Origin: Aequorivita sp.
GTDB taxonomy: Bacteria > Bacteroidota > Bacteroidia > Flavobacteriales > Flavobacteriaceae
Direction: 5' to 3'
Length of the DNA: 51,109 nucleotides
NCBI GenBank assembly: GCA_026646335.1
Contig: JAPKFY010000008.1
Coordinates: 1-51,109, forward strand
A program made the position numbers and the translations under genes. Below, piece after piece: positions 6,967 through 14,493 of the stretch. Each line of letters starts with the position of its first letter. Within the stretch, counting starts at the first letter, position 1. Below the pieces are notes generated by a model. That model did no database searches and was not told the origin of the DNA. It worked only from the letters and a program-made list of their open reading frames with translations.

Positions 6967-9147
6967 ATGAAAAAGTTATTGATTTCCGCAGTTTTAACTT
7001 CACTATTTATATCTGTTGCTGCACAGGAAAAAACACAGGATTCCACAAAGGTTGAAACTTTAGACGAGGTTTTGGTACAAGCCGTTCGCGTATCGGCAGA
7101 CTCGCCAATTACCCATTCAAACCTAGATAAAGAAGAACTTGAGAAGCGCAATCTTGGGCAGGATATTCCTTATATGCTCAATTATTTGCCTTCTGTTGTC
7201 ACTACCAGTGATGCTGGCGCGGGTGTGGGCTATACCTATATTCGTGTGCGCGGCAGTGATGCTTCGCGGGTAAATGTTACCCTCAATGGTATTCCTTATA
7301 ACGATTCCGAAAGTCAAGGAACTTTTTGGGTGAATTTGCCTGATTTTACTTCCTCGGTTCAAAGTTTGCAATTACAGCGCGGTGTGGGAACTTCTACAAA
7401 TGGTTCCGGAGCTTTTGGCGCGAGCTTGAACTTGTTGAGCGATGCTGTTTCAAATGAAGCCAATGGCGAAATTTCGAATTCCTTCGGAAGTTATAACACA
7501 CACAAGCACAATATCAAGTTCAGCACTGGCTTGCTTTCCGAGCATTTTGAATTAGCGGGAAGGTTGTCTACCATTCAATCTGATGGGTACATTGACAGGG
7601 CCAGTTCAGACTTGAAATCATATTTTTTACAAGGGGCGTTTGTTGATAGAAACACATTGATAAAAGCACTCGCTTTTGGAGGAAGAGAAGAAACATACCA
7701 GTCGTGGAACGGTTTGGAAGATCCTGAAAAACTTGAAAATGACAGATCCTACAACACCGCTGGAATGTACACCGATGAAGACGGAAACATTCAGTTTTAC
7801 GATAAAGAAGTAGATAATTATGCGCAGGATCACTATCAATTGCTTTGGAACCAGCGTTTCGATAACAATTGGAGCACGAACGTTTCTTTCAATTACACAA
7901 AAGGAAAGGGTTATTTTGAACAGTACAAAGAAGATGAAGATTTTGAAACTTATGGTTTTGAACCGATTGAAATTGGAGGTGATACAATAAATACGACCGA
8001 CTTAATCCGCCGCCGTTGGTTGGACAATGATTTTTATGCAGCCAATATTAACGTAAATTACAAAAACAATAAAATAGATTTCACGGGTGGAGCATTTTAT
8101 AGCTACTATTCGGGCGACCATTTTGGAGAAGTAATTTGGGCGCGCTACGCCAGTGATTCTGAAATCCGAGATCGTTATTACGACAGTAATGGGGCAAAAA
8201 GTGAATTCACGGTTTTTTCAAAAGCCACCTACAAAATTGATGACCAATGGAGTGCTTTTGGGGATTTGCAGGGTAGGTTTTTGAATTATAAAACTTCAGG
8301 GATTACTTCAGATTTGGTTGAAATGATTTATGACGAAGACTATTCGTTTTTTAATCCAAAAGCTGGCTTGACTTATAAATTGAATGCTGTAAATCAGTTT
8401 TATTTTTCCTACGGAAAAGCACATCGCGAACCTTCCCGAAATGATTACGAACAGGGAATAATTACTCCGGAAAAGTTGGACGATTTTGAACTTGGCTGGC
8501 GTTTCGCTTCTGAAAAAACAAAAGTGAATACGAATGTTTTTTATATGAATTACAAAGATCAATTGGTGCTTTCCGGCGAATTGAATGACGTTGGCGCAGG
8601 TCTGCGAACCAGCAGCGGGAAAAGCTATCGTTTAGGTTTGGAAGTGGATGCCGAAATACAGCTTTTGAAAAACTTGAGAACCTTGCCGAATATCGCTTTG
8701 AGTACCAATAAAAATGTAGATTTTGTTAGCTCTCGCAATGGTGAATTAGTGAATCTTGGCAACACAAACATTTCGTTTTCACCTTCAGTAGTTGCGGCAA
8801 ATATGCTGGAATATTCGCCAATCCAGAAATTGCAAATCGGGTTTTTGTCAAAATTTGTGGGAGAACAGTATATGGGAAATATTGATAGTGAAGCTTCAAA
8901 GTTAGATAGTTACTTCATAAATGATTTTAATATTGTTTACACTTTGGACGAACTTCCGTGGATAAAAGAAGTGGTTTTCTCGGCCTTGGTGAACAATATA
9001 TTCAACGTGAAATATATTTCCAACGGCTATTTTTATACGTACGATGATGACTTCAGCAATCCGGGAACGGTTACTACTGTTGAAGGTGCTGGGTATTATC
9101 CACAGGCGACGATTAATTTTTTGGTTGGGGCTACGGTGAAGTTTTAG
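6967..9147 (+). CDS. TonB-dependent outer-membrane receptor, probable thiamine uptake
   Basis: 726 residues with a signal peptide (MKKLLISAVLTSLFISVAAQ). A TonB-box-like segment ETLDEVLVQAVRV near 30-45 leads into the plug domain (about 45-160, with YIRVRGSDASRVNVTLNGIP). The 22-strand beta-barrel fills the rest and ends in aromatic-containing strands (NFLVGATVKF). There is no N-terminal carboxypeptidase-like domain, so it is a simple receptor rather than SusC type. The TPP riboswitch directly upstream makes thiamine or a precursor the likely substrate (inference from regulation). No other thiamine gene is nearby. Confidence 0.92.
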   Translation: MKKLLISAVLTSLFISVAAQEKTQDSTKVETLDEVLVQAVRVSADSPITHSNLDKEELEKRNLGQDIPYMLNYLPSVVTTSDAGAGVGYTYIRVRGSDASRVNVTLNGIPYNDSESQGTFWVNLPDFTSSVQSLQLQRGVGTSTNGSGAFGASLNLLSDAVSNEANGEISNSFGSYNTHKHNIKFSTGLLSEHFELAGRLSTIQSDGYIDRASSDLKSYFLQGAFVDRNTLIKALAFGGREETYQSWNGLEDPEKLENDRSYNTAGMYTDEDGNIQFYDKEVDNYAQDHYQLLWNQRFDNNWSTNVSFNYTKGKGYFEQYKEDEDFETYGFEPIEIGGDTINTTDLIRRRWLDNDFYAANINVNYKNNKIDFTGGAFYSYYSGDHFGEVIWARYASDSEIRDRYYDSNGAKSEFTVFSKATYKIDDQWSAFGDLQGRFLNYKTSGITSDLVEMIYDEDYSFFNPKAGLTYKLNAVNQFYFSYGKAHREPSRNDYEQGIITPEKLDDFELGWRFASEKTKVNTNVFYMNYKDQLVLSGELNDVGAGLRTSSGKSYRLGLEVDAEIQLLKNLRTLPNIALSTNKNVDFVSSRNGELVNLGNTNISFSPSVVAANMLEYSPIQKLQIGFLSKFVGEQYMGNIDSEASKLDSYFINDFNIVYTLDELPWIKEVVFSALVNNIFNVKYISNGYFYTYDDDFSNPGTVTTVEGAGYYPQATINFLVGATVKF

Positions 9148-9253
9148 ATGCTGTTATTTCGGCTCCAGCCTGTCCTGTGCTTGACGATTGGCTCAATGGC
9201 CAAAATGGTTGCTGGGCCCTTAGACTGTGTTCAGGATAAACTCCGCCGAAGCA
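9148..9253. other. Intergenic stretch of unusual composition between convergent genes
   Basis: About 106 bases, richer in G and C than its surroundings, with TTTCGGC near 9157 and GCCGAAG near 9245 as an outer inverted pair and GGCC-containing repeats inside. No T-run, so not a typical terminator. It may be a decayed repeat element. Confidence 0.3.
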
Positions 9254-9691
9254 CTAATTGCTTATAATAATATTATTCCCATTGCGCTCGGCGCGGTATG
9301 ATTGCATCGGGTATTTGGTGTCAGGGGCAGAAGTATGCCTTCCAAAATTTATGAGATTGTATTCATTGTCATCATTTGGGCAGGGACAACTTGCAATTGG
9401 TCCATTAATTTCCATTCTGGAACAGCTGCTGGGAAGATGGTTTGGATCAGTTAAATCATAGGCGAAATATTGCGTATCACTTACGCAAATTACCACGATA
9501 CCTTTGATGCCTTGGGAAGTTATTACGGTATTTCCCGGAAACTTCAATGGGTTGTATTCGGGCAAATTTAAGTTCAAATTCAAACTTACAACGGGATCTG
9601 ATAAATAAGGATTGCGCTCTTGCTTATCGTCATTTTTTGAACACGATAATGTTATAAAAACAATTAAAAGGAAGAAGATTTTATTTTTCAT
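9254..9691 (-). CDS. Lipoprotein with Rieske-like fold, ligands apparently lost
   Basis: 145 residues. Lipoprotein signal MKNKIFFLLIVFITLSCSK with lipobox LSCS, so membrane anchored. The later part (YFAYDLTDPNHLPSSC, CPCPNDDNEYNL, YPMQSYRAERNGNNIIISN) follows the pattern of small Rieske-type ferredoxin lipoproteins of Flavobacteriaceae. The paired CxH and CxxH cluster ligands are not present; only CPC and isolated Cys and His remain, so it probably binds no Rieske cluster. Convergent to the TonB receptor and divergent from greA. The fold call is inference; the lipoprotein call is firm. Confidence 0.7.
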   Translation of the reverse strand: MKNKIFFLLIVFITLSCSKNDDKQERNPYLSDPVVSLNLNLNLPEYNPLKFPGNTVITSQGIKGIVVICVSDTQYFAYDLTDPNHLPSSCSRMEINGPIASCPCPNDDNEYNLINFGRHTSAPDTKYPMQSYRAERNGNNIIISN

Positions 9692-9750
9692 TAAAACAAT
9701 TAAATTAAGGGTCGAAATTACAACAAATTACGCAACAAGTAAATTTTTAG

Positions 9751-9758
9751 TATATTTG
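9751..9758 (+). promoter_or_regulatory. Candidate -7 element of the greA leader
   Basis: TATATTTG matches TAnnTTTG. A start near 9764 would give a 5' leader of about 110 bases containing both hairpins described next. Confidence 0.5.
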
Positions 9759-9767
9759 TTAAACACA

Positions 9768-9792
9768 ATCCCGTCACCGTATGGGATTTTTT
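9768..9792 (+). terminator. Leader hairpin 1 upstream of greA
   Basis: ATCCC (9768-9772) pairs with GGGAT (9783-9787), followed by a run of T. It is terminator-like but lies after the promoter and before the gene, so it looks like an attenuator. The stem is short. Confidence 0.5.
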
Positions 9793-9808
9793 CAATTTAT
9801 TAAAGGAG

Positions 9809-9830
9809 TCCCGCCACGAGTCGGGATTTT
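9809..9830 (+). terminator. Leader hairpin 2 upstream of greA
   Basis: TCCCG (9809-9813) pairs with CGGGA (9822-9826), followed by TTTTATTATATT. A second terminator-like stem in the same leader with the same stem theme as hairpin 1. Confidence 0.5.
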
Positions 9831-9877
9831 ATTATATTAAAGAATACGTATGTTCTGCATACACAAACGATGAAGTT

Positions 9878-10354
9878 ATGAGTAAAGTATCTTATTACAC
9901 CGCCGAAGGATTAAAAAAATTAAGGGACGAAGTGGACCAACTGCGTGATGTGGAGCGCCCAAAAGCGTCCAATGCTATTGCCGAGGCCCGCGATAAGGGC
10001 GATTTGAGCGAAAATGCCGAATATGACGCAGCCAAAGAAGCACAAGGAATGCTCGAGATGCGAATTGCAAAAATGGAAGAAATTCTAGCCAACGCACGTT
10101 TGATAGATGAATCGCAATTGGATTTGAGTAAAGTTTTGGTGCACTCAACCGTAAAAATTAAAAATCAAAACAACGGAATGGAAATGACTTATAAATTGGT
10201 GGCGCAAAGCGAAGCCGACCTTAAAACCGGAAAAATTTCCGTAGATTCTCCAATCGGAAAAGGATTGTTGGGCAAGCAAAAAGGCGAAATAGCCGAAATA
10301 CAAGTACCCAATGGTGTGCTTAAGTTCGAAATATTGAAAATTTCAAGAGATTAA
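9878..10354 (+). CDS. greA: Transcription elongation factor GreA
   Basis: 158 residues, standard length. The N-terminal coiled coil (about 1-75) carries the tip motif ARDKGDLSENAEYDAAKEAQ with the acidic residues that act in the RNA polymerase secondary channel to promote cleavage of backtracked RNA. The C-terminal FKBP-like domain includes ISVDSPIGKGLLGKQKGE. The ATG at 9878 is the only sensible start; an ATG at 9870 opens a three-codon frame. It heads a two-gene unit with the HIT protein, two bases apart, and follows a hairpin-bearing leader. Confidence 0.96.
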   Translation: MSKVSYYTAEGLKKLRDEVDQLRDVERPKASNAIAEARDKGDLSENAEYDAAKEAQGMLEMRIAKMEEILANARLIDESQLDLSKVLVHSTVKIKNQNNGMEMTYKLVAQSEADLKTGKISVDSPIGKGLLGKQKGEIAEIQVPNGVLKFEILKISRD

Positions 10355-10356
10355 AT

Positions 10357-10752
10357 ATGGCATCAATTTTCACACAAATAATCGAGGGGGAAATTCCTTG
10401 TTACAAAATTGCCGAAGACGATAATTTTATTGCATTTTTGGACGTAAACCCAAATTCAAAAGGGCATACGCTCTGTGTGCCAAAAGAAGAAATCGATAAG
10501 ATTTTTGATATGGGGGAACACATGTACTTACAATTGATGCAATTTTCCCGAAAAGTTGCCCGAGCCATTGAAAAAACCGTTCCCTGCAAACGTGTGGGAA
10601 TGGCCGTTGTGGGTTTGGAAGTGCCTCACGTTCATGTGCATCTTATTCCCTTGAATGAAATGGACGATATGCGTTTTACCAAAAAAGTAAAAATGACTTC
10701 AGAGGAATTTGAAGCTTTGGCAGAAGCGATTGCCGAAAAACTGAAACCTTAA
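10357..10752 (+). CDS. HIT family nucleotide hydrolase
   Basis: 131 residues. The histidine triad is visible as HVHVHLIP near residues 90-97, and the N-terminal segment FTQIIEGEIPCYKI is typical of the Hint branch. Members hydrolyse nucleoside phosphoramidates or adenylates; the true substrate here is unknown. Follows greA by two bases. Its TAA overlaps the stop of the convergent zinc-ribbon gene by four bases. Confidence 0.92.
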   Translation: MASIFTQIIEGEIPCYKIAEDDNFIAFLDVNPNSKGHTLCVPKEEIDKIFDMGEHMYLQLMQFSRKVARAIEKTVPCKRVGMAVVGLEVPHVHVHLIPLNEMDDMRFTKKVKMTSEEFEALAEAIAEKLKP

Positions 10753-11093
10753 GTAGGAATCAAAACATAGACTACTGCAGCAACCAGAACGATTGCCGCC
10801 ATCACCGAAATATAGAATAGCGGTTTTACCTTTAAATATTGTTTATTGGTTTCCGCTATTTTTTTGTTGTAATCAAAAACGCGTTCAATGTCTTCGGTCC
10901 AGTTTACGGGGTAAATATTGTTTTTGCACGTATGGCAGTATAGTTTGTTTTCTATTTCTGTAGCTGGGTTTTTAATGAGTAGAGTTTCTTTTTCCTCTTG
11001 TGTAAAAGTAAATTCCAAGCCGTCTGTTCCAAAGCAGGTCGGGCAGTTGTTTTTTAAGCGGGCTGTATGCAGCGTATGGGTTTTATGTTTCAT
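10749..11093 (-). CDS. Zinc-ribbon membrane protein of unknown function
   Basis: 114 residues with two CxxC knuckles, NNCPTCFG near 16-22 and LYCHTCKN near 52-58, which would form a zinc ribbon. One C-terminal membrane helix (about 93-112, FYISVMAAIVLVAAVVYVLI) predicts a tail-anchored protein facing the cytoplasm. No family name recognised. It starts two bases after the stop of the upstream histidine kinase, so the two are co-transcribed and may act together. Confidence 0.75.
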   Translation of the reverse strand: MKHKTHTLHTARLKNNCPTCFGTDGLEFTFTQEEKETLLIKNPATEIENKLYCHTCKNNIYPVNWTEDIERVFDYNKKIAETNKQYLKVKPLFYISVMAAIVLVAAVVYVLIPT

Positions 11094-11095
11094 TG

Positions 11096-12271
11096 TTAAC
11101 TTTCTGTCTTTAGTGCTATTTCCATAGTAGTACCTTGGTTTGGGACGCTTTTTAAAACACGGATTTTCCCGTTGTGGTATTCCTCAATAATACGCTTTGC
11201 AAGTGAAAGTCCCAAGCCCCAACCTCGTTTTTTGGTAGTGTAACCTGGCGTAAAAATTCTTCTATATTCACTCTTTGTAAGTCCTTTTCCTGTATCGGTA
11301 ATTAGAATTAACGCATATTTTGAGTTCTTTTCTATGGAAATGGTTATGGTTCCTTTTCCTTTCATAGCATCTATACCATTTTTTACTAAATTCTCAATAG
11401 TCCAACTGAAAAGCTGTGGGTTCATTTCAACATAAATGGGGTTTTCTGGGATATTGAGGTTGAAATTTATAAGTTTTGAAGTGCGCTTTTGTAAATACTG
11501 AAAAGTGGCTTTTGTTTCTTCAACCAAATCGTGTTGTTCTAGTTTTGGCACCGAACCAATTTTTGAAAAACGGTCTGTGATAGTCTCCAAACGGGAAATG
11601 TCTTTTTCAATTTCTGCGATGTATTCCGGATTTACATTTTCACTTTTTAAAATTTCGGTCCAGCCCACCAAAGAAGAAAGCGGGGTGCCTATTTGATGTG
11701 CCGTTTCCTTCGCCATTCCAGCCCATAGCCTGTTCTGTTCAGCAGATTTGGAGGTTTTGTAGAATAGATAAACTGCTAAAATGAAAAGGAAAATTATCAA
11801 GATAAGCGCCGCGGGATAATATTTCAGTTTGTTAATCAAGGGTGAATTCCCGAAATAAATAATAGAAAGTACCTCATCCTTATACTTCACTTCAATAGGA
11901 TTGTATTCTGAGGAAAATTGCTTTATTAATTTCTGTTTTTTCTCAATTGTATTTACCTCAGTTGAATCAATATTTCGGTCTGTATATGATTTCTCTTTTA
12001 GTGTGTAAAGAATCATAGGAGTTGTGCTGTTGCTTTGTATAACGGCAAGTGCAGTTTCGCTTACAGCATTAACTTTACTATTTTCATCCGTTCCCACCTC
12101 TAAAAAACTTTGTGCCATTTCTTGTTGCGCAATTGCCCATATCTCCATTTTGGCACGTTCGTTTTCCTTCAATTGATTGAAGAAGATATACGTATTCCAC
12201 AGAATAAGACTGATAACAATAATAGAAGCCAAAATAAAACCCCAACGGGAGAGTGATTTGTTGCGCAGCAT
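11096..12271 (-). CDS. Membrane sensor histidine kinase (orphan)
   Basis: 391 residues. Membrane helices about 12-31 and 152-171 flank a short periplasmic sensor of about 120 residues. The phospho-acceptor His is H192 in MAKETAHQIGTPLSSLVGW, a HisKA variant with HQIGTP in place of HELRTP. The HATPase follows with N box NLVKNGIDAM, DTGKGL and GWGLGLSLA. No HAMP domain and no response regulator is adjacent; the downstream partner is the zinc-ribbon membrane protein. Transcribed away from the flavin reductase gene. Confidence 0.9.
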   Translation of the reverse strand: MLRNKSLSRWGFILASIIVISLILWNTYIFFNQLKENERAKMEIWAIAQQEMAQSFLEVGTDENSKVNAVSETALAVIQSNSTTPMILYTLKEKSYTDRNIDSTEVNTIEKKQKLIKQFSSEYNPIEVKYKDEVLSIIYFGNSPLINKLKYYPAALILIIFLFILAVYLFYKTSKSAEQNRLWAGMAKETAHQIGTPLSSLVGWTEILKSENVNPEYIAEIEKDISRLETITDRFSKIGSVPKLEQHDLVEETKATFQYLQKRTSKLINFNLNIPENPIYVEMNPQLFSWTIENLVKNGIDAMKGKGTITISIEKNSKYALILITDTGKGLTKSEYRRIFTPGYTTKKRGWGLGLSLAKRIIEEYHNGKIRVLKSVPNQGTTMEIALKTES

Positions 12272-12355
12272 AAAGAATCTTTTTCCAGTTTAAATATAAA
12301 GCAAATATGTTGATATTATTGTACAATCAAGTTTTTACAAGCTATAATCTTTGGG

Positions 12356-12363
12356 TACATTTG
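12356..12363 (+). promoter_or_regulatory. Candidate -7 element of the flavin reductase gene
   Basis: TACATTTG lies six bases before the ATG at 12370. This supports the 12370 start over the longer frame from 12307 and predicts a leaderless or near-leaderless mRNA. Confidence 0.5.
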
Positions 12364-12369
12364 CAAGTA

Positions 12370-13245
12370 ATGATTTCTATTGAACCACACGAATTATCCA
12401 CCGCAAAACTGCACGCATACCTTTTGGGGGCCGTGTCGCCAAGGCCTATATGCTTTGCAAGTACCGTGGACAGCGAAGGAAACGTAAATCTTTCGCCATT
12501 TAGCTTTTTTAATGTGTTTAGCGCAAAACCGCCAATCTTGGTGTTTTCACCAGCGCGTCGCGGTCGCGACAACACCACGAAGCACACTTACGAAAACGTT
12601 TTGCAAGTGCCCGAAGTGGCAATAAACATTGTAAGTTATTCAATGGTGCAACAAGTATCACTTTCTTCTACCGAATATGCAAAAGGCGTAAACGAATTTA
12701 CAAAAGCAGGTTTTACAGAAATCCCTTCCGAATTAATAAAACCACCGCGCGTGGCCGAGGCTCCTGTGCAGCTGGAATGTAGAGTGAACGATGTTATTGC
12801 ACTCGGAAAAGAAGGGGGCGCAGGCAATTTAGTGATTTGTGAAGTGTTAAAACTTCATATAAAAGAAGAAATTTTAGGTGAAGACGGCAACATTGATCCT
12901 TTTAAAATTGACACGGTTTCCAGACTTGGCGGCAATTGGTACAGCCGCGCAAAATCCGGTCTTTTTGAAGTGCCAAAACCGTTGACAACACTTGGAATGG
13001 GTATAGATATGCTTCCCGAAGAAATTCGCAAGAGTAAGGTGTTGACAGGAAATGATTTGGGGATGTTGGGCAACGTAGAAAATTTTCCAAATTCAGAAGA
13101 AATTAATACCTTTATAAATGCTTCGGAAGAACTAAAAAGAATAATGGCTTCAAACGATAATGAAGCAATTCATAAAAAAGCAAAAGAATTTCTTCACGAA
13201 GGAAAAGTTGAAGATGCTTGGAAAGTTTTGCTAGGTAAAAAATAG
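12370..13245 (+). CDS. Flavin reductase-like FMN-binding protein
   Basis: 291 residues from the chosen start MISIEPHELS; the upstream ATG at 12307 would add 21 residues that overlap the promoter element. The FMN-binding split-barrel domain covers about 10-190, with AVSPRPICFASTVDSEGNVNLSPFSFFN typical of the flavin reductase/DIM6-NTAB family. The C-terminal 80 residues are helical and family-specific. It probably binds FMN and uses NAD(P)H, but the electron acceptor is not evident. No partner monooxygenase nearby. Confidence 0.88.
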   Translation: MISIEPHELSTAKLHAYLLGAVSPRPICFASTVDSEGNVNLSPFSFFNVFSAKPPILVFSPARRGRDNTTKHTYENVLQVPEVAINIVSYSMVQQVSLSSTEYAKGVNEFTKAGFTEIPSELIKPPRVAEAPVQLECRVNDVIALGKEGGAGNLVICEVLKLHIKEEILGEDGNIDPFKIDTVSRLGGNWYSRAKSGLFEVPKPLTTLGMGIDMLPEEIRKSKVLTGNDLGMLGNVENFPNSEEINTFINASEELKRIMASNDNEAIHKKAKEFLHEGKVEDAWKVLLGKK

Positions 13246-13249
13246 CATC

Positions 13250-13290
13250 CAAAGAATAGAAAATAACAATAAAGAATAAACAATAAAACG
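13250..13290 (+). repeat. A-rich short repeat (AATAAAGAATAAACAATAAA)
   Basis: Degenerate ten-base units of AAGAATA/AACAATAA directly before the DUF3127 start codon. Composition and spacing resemble the other micro-repeats of this window. Confidence 0.35.
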
Positions 13291-13668
13291 ATGGAACTAC
13301 AAGGAAAAATTAAGATGATAGATGAAACCAAAACCTACGGCAACAATGGGTTTAGGAAACGCGAGCTGGTAATTACTACTGAAGAACAATATCCACAACA
13401 TATTTTGATTGAATTTGTACAGGACAAAACAGATTTGCTGAACAATTATAAAGTAGGGCAGGACGTGAAAGTGAGCATCAACGTTCGCGGTCGCGAGTGG
13501 GTAAACCCGCAAGGCGAAACTAAATATTTCAATTCCATAACTGGATGGCGCATCGAGAATATATCGCAAGCAACGGGAAGTGCCGATATGCCACCAATGC
13601 CTCCAGCTGAAGCCTTTGAGCCTGCTAATGACTTTAACGAAGAGGAACACGACGACCTTCCCTTTTAA
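13291..13668 (+). CDS. DUF3127 (SSB-like OB-fold) protein
   Basis: 125 residues. The N-terminal 95 residues (MELQGKIKMIDETKTYGNNGFRKRELVI, VSINVRGREWVNPQGETKYFN) match DUF3127, a small Bacteroidetes family with a single-stranded-DNA-binding-like OB fold. The tail is short, Pro-rich then acidic (NEEEHDDLPF) and ends in Pro-Phe, as in the SSB C-terminal peptide that recruits partners. Role in DNA metabolism is inferred from this likeness. Single gene with its own terminator. Confidence 0.88.
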   Translation: MELQGKIKMIDETKTYGNNGFRKRELVITTEEQYPQHILIEFVQDKTDLLNNYKVGQDVKVSINVRGREWVNPQGETKYFNSITGWRIENISQATGSADMPPMPPAEAFEPANDFNEEEHDDLPF

Positions 13669-13707
13669 TTAAGGGATTATTGCCATAATTTTATGGACTA
13701 ATAAATG

Positions 13708-13739
13708 AACCCCAGAAAGCCATGTTCTGGGGTTTTTTT
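13708..13739 (+). terminator. Intrinsic terminator of the DUF3127 gene
   Basis: Perfect ten-base stem AACCCCAGAA/TTCTGGGGTT with a seven-base loop, followed by a T-run. Confidence 0.92.
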
Positions 13740-13767
13740 ATGCGAAAAATTTTACCAATTTTGAGCA

Positions 13768-14406
13768 ATGCATTATTTAACTAAAACCCTTTGGTTTCCT
13801 AATCCTGAAGATGCAACAGCTGAAGGTTTGCTTGCCATTGGCGGCGAACTTTCAATGGAGCGCTTGCTGCTTGCCTACAATTCAGGAATTTTTCCGTGGT
13901 TTGAAGATGACGAGCCCATTCTTTGGTGGAACCCAGATCCGAGGATGGTGCTCTTTCCAGAAAAATTTAAGGTTTCCAAAAGTCTTCGGAAGACTTTAAA
14001 TAGCGGAAATTTTAAAATCACTTTCAACCAAAATTTTGCTGGGATCATAAAAAAGTGCGCCAATGTTTCGCGAAAAGGGCAAGCCGGAACGTGGATAACC
14101 TCAGAAATGCAGGAAGCCTATATTACATTGCACAACGCAGGCCACGCTGTTTCTATTGAGGTATGGGAAAACGATAAATTGGTTGGCGGACTCTATGGAA
14201 TAGACCTTCCTCAGAAAAAAGTGTTTTGTGGCGAGAGTATGTTCAGCTTGGTAAATGATGCTTCAAAAGTGGCGTTTTATTATCTTTCGGAATATGTAAA
14301 ATCTAAAAATTATAAGTTTATAGACTGCCAGATTTACAATGCCCATTTGGAGAGTTTGGGGGCGGAGGAGATTGATAGATCAATATTTTTGGCATTTCTT
14401 TCCTAA
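13768..14406 (+). CDS. aat: Leucyl/phenylalanyl-tRNA-protein transferase Aat
   Basis: 212 residues. It transfers Leu or Phe from tRNA to proteins with N-terminal Arg or Lys, marking them for ClpAP-type degradation. Family signatures: FPNPEDATAEGLLAIGGELS, YNSGIFPWFEDDEPILWWNPDPRMVLFP, GTWITSEMQEAY, GLYGIDLPQKKVFCGESMFS and FIDCQIYNAHLESLGAEEI. Complete at both ends. Confidence 0.96.
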   Translation: MHYLTKTLWFPNPEDATAEGLLAIGGELSMERLLLAYNSGIFPWFEDDEPILWWNPDPRMVLFPEKFKVSKSLRKTLNSGNFKITFNQNFAGIIKKCANVSRKGQAGTWITSEMQEAYITLHNAGHAVSIEVWENDKLVGGLYGIDLPQKKVFCGESMFSLVNDASKVAFYYLSEYVKSKNYKFIDCQIYNAHLESLGAEEIDRSIFLAFLS

Positions 14407-14493
14407 CTTTCTGCATGCTAAACTCTTTCACACAGCTATACAGCCAGAATAATAAAAAAACTTTATCTTCGTATTCCACAATCCGCTATTATT

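Noticed and set aside
9148-9253. tRNA or small RNA gene in the GC-richer gap
   Set aside because: No cloverleaf, no CCA end or T-loop motif, and no T-run terminator could be made out.
12307-12369. Upstream ATG extending the flavin reductase
   Set aside because: The added residues are not family-like and overlap a good promoter element; 12370 is preferred.
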